A stretch of DNA of 40,609 nucleotides from Rhizopus sp. PT2906 (taxonomy: Eukaryota; Mucoromycota; Mucoromycetes; Mucorales; Rhizopodaceae), in NCBI GenBank assembly GCA_025529335.1, contig JAMYHX010000585.1, positions 1 to 40,609 of the forward strand, given 5' to 3'. Within the stretch, counting starts at the first letter, position 1. The number at the start of each line of letters is the position of its first letter. The notes under the pieces were generated by a model. The model searched no databases. It was not told the DNA's origin and saw only the letters and a program-made list of their open reading frames with translations. Position numbers and translations under genes: made by a program. Positions 1-11,408 of the stretch are shown piece after piece.

Positions 1-52
1 GGCATGTGATTTGTCAGCATATAAAATTTATTTCCTTCTTTTTTTTTTTCAG

Positions 53-778
53 GGTATTATTTTAGAACATATGTTCGACATTCCAAATCAGTTTATTGTT
101 TCCTCACGACTATCAACACTTGACTCACAGGACATACTCGTCATTCTTCAGACAGCGCAATCCAAATGGGATGAACGCATTCTACTTGAACGAATGAGAA
201 AATACCCAAAGACGCCACTAATATGTATTGGCATATCCAACCCACAAGAACTTGAACGTGTGATTGGCCATGATATACCTGTAATTCATATACAACCTGA
301 TTGTAAAGCGCTTCAACGTGTACAGGAACGTCATGATCGGTATCAAGGCTGTATAAATCAACTGCTATGGATTGGTACAAGTTCATTATGGGGATTATTG
401 GGTTATAGCATCCAGATCATAGTAGGTCCTTCACCAGATACAATAGCTACAGCAACACAATTAAATCCAAACGTCTATTCAGTTGGATATCAACTCTATG
501 GCTTTGGACAAACCATATGGAATAAATTAGCAGTAAAGAAATTCATACAAAGGGTACCTCCCAAGTGGTTAGGTATCCTTTGTGGCAGCGGTGTCTGTTT
601 GAGTCTATGGACAGTGTATCTTATGCGTCGAATAAAGCGACATTACAAATTCATTAAGGACCATGAGCATGTGCTTCTGATGAGGAAAGACGTGATGAGC
701 GCAAGAGGTCATTGTTGGATGCAGCTGTTCTTGCCAGTGTGTGCATTCATTGGCTACTCGTTTGGACAACTCCAATAA
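53..778 (+). CDS. Unrecognised multi-pass membrane protein, 3' exon (5' incomplete)
   Basis: The open frame follows a strong acceptor (a long T tract then CAG ending at 52) and closes with TAA at 776-778, so this reads as the last exon of a gene that begins left of the window. An internal ATG at 71 could start a shorter 236-residue product. The soluble first half ends near DRYQGC. It is followed by three hydrophobic segments: around LLWIGTSSLWGLLGYSI, around WLGILCGSGVCLSLWTVYLM, and a last one around LFLPVCAFIGYSFG just before the stop. A basic stretch (RRIKRHYK) follows the second, consistent with a cytosolic loop. I do not recognise the family. The membrane assignment is inferred from hydrophobicity alone. 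Confidence 0.6.
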   Translation, partial: GIILEHMFDIPNQFIVSSRLSTLDSQDILVILQTAQSKWDERILLERMRKYPKTPLICIGISNPQELERVIGHDIPVIHIQPDCKALQRVQERHDRYQGCINQLLWIGTSSLWGLLGYSIQIIVGPSPDTIATATQLNPNVYSVGYQLYGFGQTIWNKLAVKKFIQRVPPKWLGILCGSGVCLSLWTVYLMRRIKRHYKFIKDHEHVLLMRKDVMSARGHCWMQLFLPVCAFIGYSFGQLQ

Positions 779-2249
779 ACTTTAAATCCCGTGTAACATA
801 GGCGGGAAACATTCAAGAGCAAGCAACTTGGTTTGTGTATGTAACATGCTGTTTAGATAGAATAATTGATGTAATGAAAGTGTACAGAGAGCAAATCTTT
901 TAAAGACAAGCGGGAGAAACTTCAAAAACAGATTACGAAGCTACGAGCTTAAGCAGTAGAGTCAATGTTGTCTCCATAAATATTGACGCATCTCACAACG
1001 TGTGTGTGTGTGTGATCTTTAGTAACAGAATCTTCAAGCTTTGATAGTGTTGAGGACTATCTTATTGTGAACAGCATAAATTTATTCATGAAAAAGACTG
1101 CTATCAAATCTCAGAGGTGTGATCTCGAACCAGTCCTTTTGATTCAGTAAAACAAAAAAAATAGCTCACGTCCCACGTGGTATCTATAAAAAAAGGCATC
1201 TGATAGCATCATTACAGTGCATATGATCGACTAAAGTAACGGTTAGCTAGTTTACCTAATCATTCCTGACTCTCTTGCTCAAGTAATAAACTATAAAGAG
1301 AACAGCTATTTATAAATACTATTGAAGAAGGCTATTTCTGATTTACATATCAACTTGCTCTTTTTGGTTTCTACAATGTTTATGCATTTAGTCTTTGAAG
1401 GTTGCTGTTAATTCTATAGTACAATGATTTTTACTACACAAAAAGTCCAAATGTTAAACCGTTGAGCGTTCTTCTTTAATCCTGTGGGCAAAAGCTAAAT
1501 AAATATAGTTAACTTGGATCATCTTTATTTAACATTGGCCGAATGTTAAAAAGCAAGCAATTGCTATTCTTGGATTGCTTGCATAAGTTTTAAAGGAGAT
1601 TTATTCTTTTTTGAGGGGCAAACAAAAAATAGAGATGATCAATTGAGTCTTGTCCAGTGCGACGATAAGAGTCAAGCTGTGATAATAGAAGATAAGCATA
1701 GTGTAGTGATTATTTGTTCTTTAAGTATTCAAGGCATTGACTCAAGAGCCAAGCACCAACTGCAATGCGGGATATGAGTGATGGATCCAATTTTCACATA
1801 CTTTAACAGATTGCATATCTTGCGAATTCAATAATTCGACTAATTATCCTTTTTCAGTTAGACCATCTCTTCTAATACCTAACTTTAATCTTGGATGGAA
1901 TAATAGCTTTTTAACCGTGATCAACAATTCATTGTTGAACCATCAGAATTTTGATCAATGCCGGTATTGTCCATGTATTCATTCTCCGTTAATAGACCAT
2001 ATCAAATATTTGCGTCATACTTGTTCTTCTTTCTATTTAAAAGTAAATGTAGTCAATTGATAAAGAGTTCTTTCATACAAATGGTGAACCGAATAGGAAT
2101 TTATTTAATTATTATGTTCATATGAAGATTTAAACAAGGACAGAAAGTTCATTCATATTATAATGGACTACAAAGATGATCTTGACTAGATCATTAACTC
2201 CAACATTGTCAGAAGAGATGATTCAATATATACAAAGATATCGTACGTG

Positions 2250-2291
<42 letters not shown>

Positions 2292-3427
2292 GGTTATATG
2301 ACATTTTACTGCTCGAAACATTCTTGCATTTTTGGCTGCAGCGATAGGTCAAACATCTCGTTTGATCATCACAACGGACTATTCAGGATCCTGTTTATAC
2401 TAAATACGATAGCTGACGCATTATATTGTATATATCACACAAAATAGTCAAGTTGGATTGGATTAATCTCTTTCGTATAGTTTACTCAAAATACAATTAT
2501 TGATTCTACAATTTCTGAATAGTTGAGCTGACTCTGAATTCAGACCTCTTGTTCCCGTTATGGTTATTTTAAACTATTCCTATCTGTACTACTCTACTAA
2601 TATTGAATACCTGTTTGGCAATATAAATAAGGCAATTTATAAACCTTCTTGCATTGATCATCAACCATCACAAATTGTGCTTACATTATATGAAAAAGCT
2701 TCTTCATGATCTTTTATCTGCTTTTAATTCATCTTTATAATAAAAGGCACTATTTGATCTCTCTCTCTTTCTCTCTCTTTTTTTTAGAAAAAGCCACTTT
2801 ACTAGAGACGTCCTCATCTCTCATCAATGTACATTAATTAGACTTTCATTAGATGTATCAATTCAAAGGTAATGACGAAATATACATGACTCAGCCTGCC
2901 ATTCTCATCAATACCGCCTTTCTTCTTTTGAGAATACAAGCATTTGATTTTCCATTTGCTTTAAGATTGGACAAGCAAACAAAACAAGTAATTTGACTGG
3001 AGTTTACTATCACTTTATTTTCCACTTTTTCCTAACTCGGTCCAGGTACACAATAAATTGTAGCCGAAACAAGACGTATCACAAGGCATTTTTCATTTAA
3101 GAAGGGGATAGCAACAAAATAATTTTCTAGTTCCTTTCCTCCTTTCTCTGTCTCTCTTTTTGATATCAAACCATAAGTAACTATGGATATACAAGTGATA
3201 CGCGCCTATGTAAACAGTATATTCTATTTTTTCTTTTTAGCTGTCATTTTCCCATTGAAATAGAATGCATTTCACACGCATAGAAAAGCAATAAAGTTGA
3301 TACTCAGCACAAAGTGTTGCACCTATCAGTACCCCGAGTCAAGATTTAAAAAAAAAAGATCAGCTGGTTTGAGATTTAAAAAGAATAAAAGCTTTTTTTG
3401 ATCCTTTTTTTTTTTTTTTTTCCTTTA
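779..3427. other. Gene-free region upstream of CDC24
   Basis: About 2.65 kb without a convincing coding exon on either strand. It is AT-rich. It holds an (AT)n run at 2255-2287, a CCACGTGG palindrome at 1173-1180, a perfect 8-bp dyad TCAACAAT/ATTGTTGA at 1921-1938, and CT-rich tracts at about 2758-2785 and 3130-3162. The last kilobase probably contains the promoter and 5' leader of the CDC24 gene, whose start lies just after a long T tract. I see no tRNA or known RNA gene. Confidence 0.6.
2255..2287. repeat. (AT)n dinucleotide microsatellite
   Basis: An uninterrupted alternating AT run of 33 nt in the gene-free region. It is likely length-variable between strains. Confidence 0.95.
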
Positions 3428-5836
3428 ATGACTTCACTCAAAAGTAGCAGCAGCAGCAGCAGTCATAGCAGTAATAGTCGATCACCTTCATTGAACACAA
3501 CATCGACCACAAATACCTTTCTGTCTAATTCACCTTTACCAGCACTCTCAATCACCAATAAGCCATCAAATGGAACATCACTTTACCATACATGTCGCTC
3601 TGTACTCGAGAAACTATCTCTCGTACCAAATATGGAATACTATATTGACTATACAACAGATGATGATACAACACCTTTAAATAAGTTATGGGCTATTTGT
3701 AGAAGAGGCTTTCCTTTGGCTGCCTTATTTAATGCGTTAGATCCTGAAGAGCCCTTATCAGTCGATCCATCTTGTACTCAAATTAATGAATGTAAAAAGA
3801 GCATCTACCATTTTATTGTTGCCTGCAGGAATCAATTGGGTATTCATGAAGATGATTTATTCACTTTATCCGACTTATACAAGGATAATACCAATGGATT
3901 CGTTAAAGTAATAAGAAAAAGACCATACTGTAATGCCATATTTATCCCTTTTTTATTATAGGTTGTGAACACCATTGATATCATCTTACAAATGCTAGAA
4001 GAACGAGGCGTCATCACATCCATCAATCACAATAGAAACTCATTCAATGAACCAAAAGATGCAAGAGATAAAGTCGTACTTGAGCTATTAGAAACTGAAA
4101 GAAAATATGTTCAAGACTTGGAGATATTACAGGCAAGTGTGGATGATGATAAGAAAAAAGCAATTAGTAACTTATTTTATTTACAGAATTATAAGCGTGA
4201 ATTACAGCTACAAGAAATATTAAACCCAGATACAGTTCATTATCTCTTTGGCAACCTCAATACTCTTGTAGACTTTCAAAGAAGATTCCTCATTCAACTA
4301 GAAGAAATGGCCGAAAAATCACCGGAGGATCAAGACTTTGGCTCATTGTTTATACAAAATGAGGATTCCTTTACTGTCTATGAGCCTTATTGTTCCAATT
4401 TTTTTTCGGCCCAGGACTTGGTGGTACAAGAAGCACCTAAATTACAAAAATTGGCCGACATACTGAATCCAATTTATGAATTACCTTCGATGCTAATTAA
4501 ACCCGTGCAGAGAATCTGTAAATATCCTTTACTTATGCATCAGCTCATCAAGGCTACCAACCCAAGCTGGCCGCATGTTTTTCGTATGGAACAAGGACTG
4601 ACCAGCATCAAGCGAGTGACCGAAAAAGTGAATGAGACCCAACGAAAGCTTGAAAACATCCAGATCGTGGACGAAATTAAAAATAGAGTGGATGAACTCC
4701 GAAGAGGCGAAATCGGTACCTATGGTGCCTTATTGCTTCATGATAAGCTCTTCATGTCGCAGTCGGATGCTCCCGAAAAAGAATTGCTGGTCTACTTTTT
4801 CGAAAAGACAATCCTTATCTGCAAGGAGAGCAAGGACTCGACCAAGAATAAGCCTGCCAAATCCAATACGATTTCCATTAAAAAGAAAAGAAGAGGCAGT
4901 CTTCAACTTAAGGGTATGATTATGACAAGTCGTATCGTCAAGGTGCGTAACCACTCATCAAGTGGCAGTTGGTGCTTGACCATCGACTTCAAGGACCATG
5001 AAGTGGATCATGTCCTCTTCCGATTCAGAAACGAAGAACAAATGAAGCTCTGGGAGTCTACTCTTCAACGACATATCAGACCTATGAAATCAAATGTATC
5101 CAATACACAACTTATGTCCATGAAAGGAACTAATCTAACAGAAGTACCTCCTTTCCTTCGTACAGATGATGACAGCAGCTCAGATTACAGCGATCAAGAA
5201 TGTGATTCACCGACTATGCCCAGGCCACAAAAGAAATACAGCATACCTCGTCATATCACTGACCAACCACCTCGAACGAGTTCACATCACCACATGCAGC
5301 ATCTTCATGATTACCCTGCATCGCCTCCACCTTCCCATCCTTCTTCGCCACGTGCTATGGACGAGTATCCACCTTATCTTATGAATCGTAGCCAATCCCA
5401 ATCTGTCGTACCTGGACAACCACTCCTTTACACCAGTCGAGTCCGATCTCAGAGTAGTCCAAACATCAAACAAAGACAGCAACAACAGCAACACTGGGAT
5501 GAACCTACACCACCTACGTCACAGTTTATGAACTCCAAAACACTTTACAACACAGCCCCTCCTTCACCTTTAGATCAACCACTCAAATTGAAATTGAACT
5601 TTAACGATGGCATCTATGTTATCATGACTGGACTGGATATTTCTTATTCAGAATTAGTAGACAAAGTGGATAGAAAGATACGCCTGATTGCTAATTTGCA
5701 GCCTGCAGATGTATTAAGGCTAAAGTATCAAGATGAGGATGGTGATTTCATAACCATCAACTCAGATGAAGATGTTCAAATGGCTTTTGAAAATAGAGGC
5801 GCCACCAATACCATTAACCTATTCCTTAGTATCTAA
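3428..5836 (+). CDS. CDC24: CDC24-type guanine nucleotide exchange factor for Cdc42/Rho GTPases
   Basis: Exons 3428-3907, 3962-4132 and 4187-5836 give 766 residues. Domain order matches fungal Cdc24: a Ser-rich N-terminus; a CDC24-calponin domain (about 50-180, with LWAICRRGFPLAALFNAL); a DH/RhoGEF domain (about 199-375, with ETERKYVQDLEIL and the LIKPVQRICKYPLLM helix); a PH domain (about 394-512); a proline/serine/histidine-rich linker; and a C-terminal PB1 domain (about 682-766) with the acidic motif YQDEDGDFITINSDEDV. The family activates Cdc42 at growth sites and binds the Bem1-type scaffold through PB1, so a role in polarised hyphal growth is expected. Intron 1 is GT-AG. Intron 2 is GC-AG, in frame and without a stop. 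The ATG at 3428 directly follows a T tract; an upstream in-frame ATG at 3398 would add a non-conserved Phe-rich run and is not preferred. Confidence 0.93.
4133..4186 (+). other. GC-AG intron, 54 nt, inside the DH domain of CDC24
   Basis: The donor is CAG|GCAAGT, the classic GC-AG form, and the acceptor is TTTACAG. Removing it joins DLEILQ to NYKREL, which fits the conserved DH helix of Cdc24 proteins. The length is a multiple of three with no stop, so retention would insert 18 residues. Confidence 0.85.
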
Positions 5837-6149
5837 AAATATGTATATATTTATTATTGTATTTTTTTTTCTCCCTTGTAAATAAATCTATGATCATATC
5901 CCGCTCTCTTCATATTTCAAATGTCCTGCCAAGAATATATACCTTGTAATACCCTTCTTGTGTATGTGAATTGATCCCGCTTACCAATCAAGGGAAAATC
6001 ATATTACTGAATTGCGGATCAATGCTGGAATGATTAATTACTTTTTCTTTTCAAACTTTACCCTCTTTTGATGCCATCCTTTTCTGCTTCTTTTTTTTTT
6101 TTCTCCCTATTCTTTGTCTCTTTTTTCAATTTCTCTATAAACTAGCTTG
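5837..6149. other. Intergenic region between CDC24 and the F-box gene
   Basis: 313 nt. AATAAA-like signals just after the CDC24 stop (about 5880) suit polyadenylation. A long T/CT tract at about 6080-6135 precedes the next ATG. Nothing else is visible. Confidence 0.5.
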
Positions 6150-7877
6150 ATGGAAGCCCAAGGCACTATTTGGTGTAACCTGTCACTAGAAATTTGGGAT
6201 CACATTATGAGTTACATGAACACAGATGACCTAGCCAATTATTGCCTAGTCAGTAAGGCATGGTACTCCATCTGTGCACCCTATCTCTACCAGTCCATTA
6301 TGATTGAAGATCCTGACGATCTTGCCGTGGTACTGTGTAACTCGCCTCGTGCGCCAGGTCGACATGTAAAGAAGATTGTGTTGGACTATGAGAGCATGAG
6401 TCTAGAAGAAACATATGACCAACTGCGGATGTTGATAGATTATTGTCCAAATGTTGAAGTTTTCACTTCGGACGAAATCTTGACATTTTTGTGGTGGAAT
6501 GGCTTTTTGAAAGTTCTACAGGATGGACACATGTGGCGGAAAATACAGAAGATACCAGAGACGATACGTGAGAGCGACAACATGGACTTGTACTACCAGT
6601 GCTCTCGTCATCTGCGGCAGAGCCTGCAAACCATACAGCTGCTCGGCCCTCGATTCGAGCCCGTGCGGGATACAGATGTGCGTTGGCTGAATGACTTTCC
6701 CTGTCTGAATTCATTAGAAGTGTATCCACGAATAGGATTTGCTACCGCACAAGACTTTGAACTGCTGTTAAAGTATACGCAGCATCTACGCCAACTCACT
6801 GTTGACTGGCACGACTTTGGACTCTCTCAGACTGAGTTGGAGTGGTTGGAAGCAACACAGGCTCGACAGATGCCAAGGATCGACATCTACCCCTCCATGG
6901 AGTGCCTAAGGGTCACTGGTTGTTTCTCTTTTGATTCAGTTTACATGCCGCAACTCTGTTACTTTTTTCAAAAGTTTCCTAGACTCAAGACTGCTCAACT
7001 CACGATACACAGCGCCAATCTGTTTGACAATATCTTTACTCAATACATATCGCGTATTCCGCATGTGATGATCAAGGTCCGCTATGCCACGATCCTCCTA
7101 CAGGTCTTGAACACCTTTGTCGGGCTCGAGTACCAAAAGGTGCTCGAGCTTGAATATGCGCCCGAATTTCACTACCTTCGTCAGATGGTGGTACGTCTGA
7201 AGATGACCAAGAATGAAGTGAATTGTAGTATCATAGGCGAACTCGGGGATGATTTCCTATCATCTGTTTCTATCGATATTTTACAAACCATAGGCTTTCG
7301 CATTCACCATCTCACAATAGAACATCCTTTTCGAATATGGCAGGGATTCAATCTAGGCGTCTATGGAGATCTATGCCCTCGTTTACAGACTCTGGAAGTA
7401 TCCTATGTTGAAGTTGAACAGTTTGCGCTGGATGTCCTTGAGGAACACAGGGAGTTGAGGCATATCAAGCTCATTGATTCAGTCATTAACAACGACGCTA
7501 TCTTTTCGGCACTGTCAACCTTAGTACCTAATTTGGAAACACTCGTCCTGGAGGACTGTACGTTTTTTAGAGAACGTACATTTCCGTTTACGCTCGTGAT
7601 GGACATGCCTCATACACGATTCAATCATCATTTGCATATCGATTTGACCAATGTAGATTTTGAAAAGATTCTATTGCGCTTGTCTATTGGTACTAAAAGA
7701 TCAAACTATTACCTCTGTCAAGATAATGGGACTATGCAGGTACCAAACTTTGTCGTCCAGGAACTATATGCAAACTATCATCCCTATGTCGCGACTCTGT
7801 TCATTCGCTGTCAACATTTACGCAGGCTTGAGCTTACCTTACCTGATGAAGAAAAGAACATTGTGTGCTATTTTTAA
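6150..7877 (+). CDS. F-box protein with leucine-rich C-terminal region
   Basis: A single exon of 575 residues. The ATG at 6150 follows a T/CT-rich leader. Residues about 8-45 form an F-box (LSLEIWDHIMSYMNTDDLAN, then CLVSKAWY and a conserved W/Y segment). This domain normally docks on Skp1 to make the substrate receptor of an SCF ubiquitin ligase. The remaining ~520 residues carry irregular leucine-rich segments (for example LCPRLQTLEVSYVEVEQ and LVPNLETLVLEDCTF) typical of the expanded, fast-evolving F-box/LRR families of Mucorales. The substrate cannot be predicted. No introns or breaks are seen. Confidence 0.85.
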   Translation: MEAQGTIWCNLSLEIWDHIMSYMNTDDLANYCLVSKAWYSICAPYLYQSIMIEDPDDLAVVLCNSPRAPGRHVKKIVLDYESMSLEETYDQLRMLIDYCPNVEVFTSDEILTFLWWNGFLKVLQDGHMWRKIQKIPETIRESDNMDLYYQCSRHLRQSLQTIQLLGPRFEPVRDTDVRWLNDFPCLNSLEVYPRIGFATAQDFELLLKYTQHLRQLTVDWHDFGLSQTELEWLEATQARQMPRIDIYPSMECLRVTGCFSFDSVYMPQLCYFFQKFPRLKTAQLTIHSANLFDNIFTQYISRIPHVMIKVRYATILLQVLNTFVGLEYQKVLELEYAPEFHYLRQMVVRLKMTKNEVNCSIIGELGDDFLSSVSIDILQTIGFRIHHLTIEHPFRIWQGFNLGVYGDLCPRLQTLEVSYVEVEQFALDVLEEHRELRHIKLIDSVINNDAIFSALSTLVPNLETLVLEDCTFFRERTFPFTLVMDMPHTRFNHHLHIDLTNVDFEKILLRLSIGTKRSNYYLCQDNGTMQVPNFVVQELYANYHPYVATLFIRCQHLRRLELTLPDEEKNIVCYF

Positions 7878-8139
7878 TATTCATTAAACTGTAAAATCAG
7901 CTTTAATAAACAATGTCTTGATATTTTTACCTTGTGTGCATATACAAAAGGGACATTTATTCTAGGTTCACTTGTTGCCACACTAGGCTCACGTAACAAT
8001 GGTACATCAGTACCCTCCCCTTTGGTTGATTTCTTTGCTGAGAGAGAGAGGGATCGGAGAAAGTCACAAAGTGTCTGGACTGGAAAAAAGATAAACTCTC
8101 CCTTTCTTTCTTGAAAAATAAAAAAATAGCTTCATCGTT

Positions 8140-10944
8140 ATGCCAATTCGACATTTTGACAGTAATAATGAGAACAAACTGGTTTTCCTCTATTGAAATA
8201 CTAATTTGACTTCTTTAGTTTTCACGGCTGAGAGACGACTGATACAAACGTCTGCAGTATCACAATTAAAAGACACAAGAATAGGCATTGAAGGCAATGA
8301 TTGGCTTAGAAAGATTGTCCCCAAAGAGCCAACTGTAACTGCCATGGGAGGTTTACCTCTTCGACTAAGAGAATCAATAGAGAAAGAATTAAAACAATTC
8401 AAGTAAATGATGCTCTTTAGTTTATTCTTTATGATTTTAATTACGCGTTTCTTTTTTTTTTCAATAGGTCTCATGGCATCACTCCTATATTTGTATTTCC
8501 TGGTCTATCCATTCTTCGCAAAGATAAACCATTCTCTAAAGAAGATACACGTCCAAGTCATCGAGCAGCAGGTTGGGAATTTTATGAAAAAGGAAAAACA
8601 GATTTAGCCATGAGTAACTGGGCAAGTAGTGGAGGCATTCATCCTGCTGACCTGCTGAATTGTGTATTTCACATCTTGCACGAAAATAATGTTGAATTCA
8701 TTCGCGCTCCTTACTCAGCATGGGCTCAGGTCTGTGTTCATTGATTTGTCTTTTTTGATTGGTTACTTACTTTATTGAGTAGCTTGCTTATATGTATACA
8801 CACCCTAAACAGCTTGTTAACGCTGTCTATGGAGGCTCTGAGCTTCTGATGTGGGATATTGATAAAATGATTACAAGTATTGATTTTGAGGTAAAAGATA
8901 AAAATTAGAACAAACAAAAAGTTAACCAAAGCGTAGAAAGGAAATTATCATTGGATTAATAAGAAGACTGTACTTCAAGACCTGCATGTATCAGACGAAC
9001 AGTTTCTCGATATTTGTATATTAGCAGGCTTCGAGTACTGTCCTAGCTTTCCACCACTCAATACATCTGTAGTCAGTTTTACATTCAAAGGTATGATTCA
9101 AGTGTTCAAAGCGAGGTTTAACCGTATATTTGTCCAGGCGTACATGACTTGATTAAGCAACATAAAACTGGATTCAATGCAGTCCAAGCTTATTCTGATA
9201 ACCCTATTATTGCCAAAACACACTATGTTGATATATTCTGCCGTACACGCTGTGCAGTCAAATACCATCTCATCATAACGGACGAAGGCGAGATTAAACC
9301 ACTAAACATCGAACATGCACCTAACGATATACACGAATTTATTGGATATCGTTTACCAGATGAACTTTACTACTACTTGATGCGTGGTCTTATTGGACCA
9401 CAGGTAAGAGAAGGAGATCAAGGTCAAGAGAGATAGGGATTTATGTTTGTTTAGTCTGTTAATAGCCTAGTGTCTGGTGTATTAATTGAAAATGCGCCTT
9501 TGGACAATGGTGAATCAACAGAATACCACAATTTCCTTCATCAACTTCTTAATATTCGCACACAAACACTCAGCTTACTTACTCAGCCCCTTCATCAATT
9601 TTACAAGACACGAAAGGTAGCCACTCATTTTTGGTTTGAGCCTACAGTTGAGCAAATCATGCACCATCAACCTAACGATAGTCATGGATCAGCACACGTT
9701 GATGCCACGCCACTCAATACAGTATATGAGAAAACGAATTCATGGAATGTGACCAGGGATTTTATTGATGCAGAACTCAGATCACAGAAAGTATGTGTGT
9801 GTATTCGAGAGGATATAGCTTTTGTTTCTTATCATCCTTTAGGTAAATACGGTGACTCTCAAGTTTTGTATCAGTACACTTGAAAATGCGTCTGTTGCTA
9901 CCAAGACGATTACCAAACCACACCCTGATCAGGTAATATCTTAAAAATTCATAAAGAAAACAAGTAATAATCCTTTAGTTTAGCCACTTGAAGATAAAAA
10001 TGAAATTGTTGCAAATGTGCTATGGAAGACATTAGAAATAAGAGAGTAAGTATGGGATTATTTCGTAATATGGTCTAACCTCGATTGATTGGAAATAGTT
10101 TTGTTACTTCTTCAAAGCATGTACATACTCCATGGGGAAAGGCACTGCATGTATCACTCAAAGGAGATGATGTGTCCAGACCAATGCAAGAAGCTTTATT
10201 GACAGCACTTGAACTGATTCGATTTGAAGTATTGACTAACAAAACATTCAGTAAAACATATACTCGACCTCTTGGAAACGGTAAGAAAATAATAAATGCG
10301 CGCGCATTTATTTACGCTTGTCATGATAGAACTTGAGCAAAAGAACATCATCCTGCTTTCCCGTGCATTATCTTTGCTGCCGATTAAACTAAAGGTAAAC
10401 GGGACCCTTTTAGTGCATATTTATTTATACTTTTGCTTCTATAGAATATGCAATGGTCGGGGCCCTTGAACCGTGATCTACTTGTGTTTAATAGCTTTGT
10501 CAAAGCATTGAATAGAAGTTATCGAAATTTATGCGAGATGCTCACGTTATCCTTCTTTCTGAATGGACTTGTCGTCAAGGATAGAGACGATTACTTTGAA
10601 ATTAATGATAGGTAATGATCCACCATATGTATTTAAGGGTATTTATTAACGCTCTCCTATTTAGTCTTCCTTATATGGCCGATGTCAACGTCGCTTTAGG
10701 TCTTGTCTGTAAGCATTATTTGGAACGCATTGTTGAAGGTCAATCAGCCATTGAAGCTTTAGCCTCCACTGAAAAAGCATTCCCTACCTGCGTCTCTGTC
10801 AAAGAAGATCTCGAAACAGGTTTCCAATTCTGGACGAGGTTGTTGGAAGCAGTTGGGATACTTTTCAAGACCAATACGATCTCTGCGGACACATTCAATA
10901 TGTTTTCCAATGCAAATGAATGGCTCCAGAACAGAAAATTTTAA
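8140..10944 (+). CDS. MKT1: MKT1-family post-transcriptional regulator (XPG-like)
   Basis: Thirteen exons restore one 725-residue frame: 8140-8161, 8219-8402, 8468-8729, 8783-8890, 8937-9090, 9138-9403, 9455-9790, 9843-9932, 9984-10045, 10099-10280, 10330-10394, 10445-10611, 10665-10944. The N-terminus MPIRHFD, then RIGIEGNDWL, ITPIFVFPGL and RKDKPF, matches the XPG-N-like half of Mkt1. ELLMWDID lies in the XPG-I-like part. VSGVLIENAPLDNGESTEY and the later exons form the MKT1 C-terminal region. In yeast, Mkt1 pairs with Pbp1 to regulate translation and stability of mRNAs such as HO and those of mitochondrial proteins. The XPG acidic positions are only partly kept, as is usual in this family, so nuclease activity is doubtful. 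All introns are 47-65 nt, GT-AG. Confidence 0.9.
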
Positions 10945-11056
10945 AAAAAGAATAAACTCGAGAATTACTAGATGTATGAGCATAATCTGATGCATAGCAT
11001 TAGATTAATTAAAACTTGAACTGCGTGTGCTGCACTTTATGATTGATTAAATCATT

Positions 11057-11068
11057 TATATATAAAAG
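11057..11068 (+). promoter_or_regulatory. TATA box of the small gene at 11109
   Basis: TATATATAAAAG lies 41 nt before the ATG and is followed by a CT-rich tract (11071-11100) that probably holds the transcription start. Confidence 0.6.
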
Positions 11069-11108
11069 GCATTCTCACTCTCACTCTCTCTTCTTTTCTC
11101 TTTATAAT

Positions 11109-11408
11109 ATGAAAGGATTACAACTCAAGAATCCATTTCTGAACAAAAGAAAACAAAAACCAGAGGCCTCGCTTACAAGATGCAAACAATTCAAAAGTAT
11201 GGTCCATTTGCCTTCTGAGACATCGCTCGTATCTTACTCTACCACAACCACAATGAATAGTAATAACATAAATACAGGTCAATCCATGGATGATCAAAGC
11301 TACTCCAACTTTTATCTGAAGCTTCCCAATGGTAATTGGATGGTTTATTATCGTACAAGAGATCGAAAGATGATAAACTCTTTTGAATTAAAAGGCGATT
11401 TGATTTAA
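11109..11408 (+). CDS. Small orphan protein, 99 residues
   Basis: A single-exon frame from the ATG at 11109 with a clear TATA box and pyrimidine initiator just upstream, which argues for a real gene. The first 30 residues are strongly basic (LKNPFLNKRKQKPEASLTRC). A Ser/Thr/Asn-rich middle follows, then a more structured C-terminal part (SNFYLKLPNGNWMVYYRTRD). There is no signal peptide or membrane segment. I recognise no family; a small nuclear or regulatory protein is only a guess. Confidence 0.55.
   Translation: MKGLQLKNPFLNKRKQKPEASLTRCKQFKSMVHLPSETSLVSYSTTTTMNSNNINTGQSMDDQSYSNFYLKLPNGNWMVYYRTRDRKMINSFELKGDLI

Noticed and set aside
1116..1140. B-box-like sequence (minus strand GGTTCGAGATC) suggesting a tRNA
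   Set aside because: No acceptor, D or anticodon stems can be folded around it.
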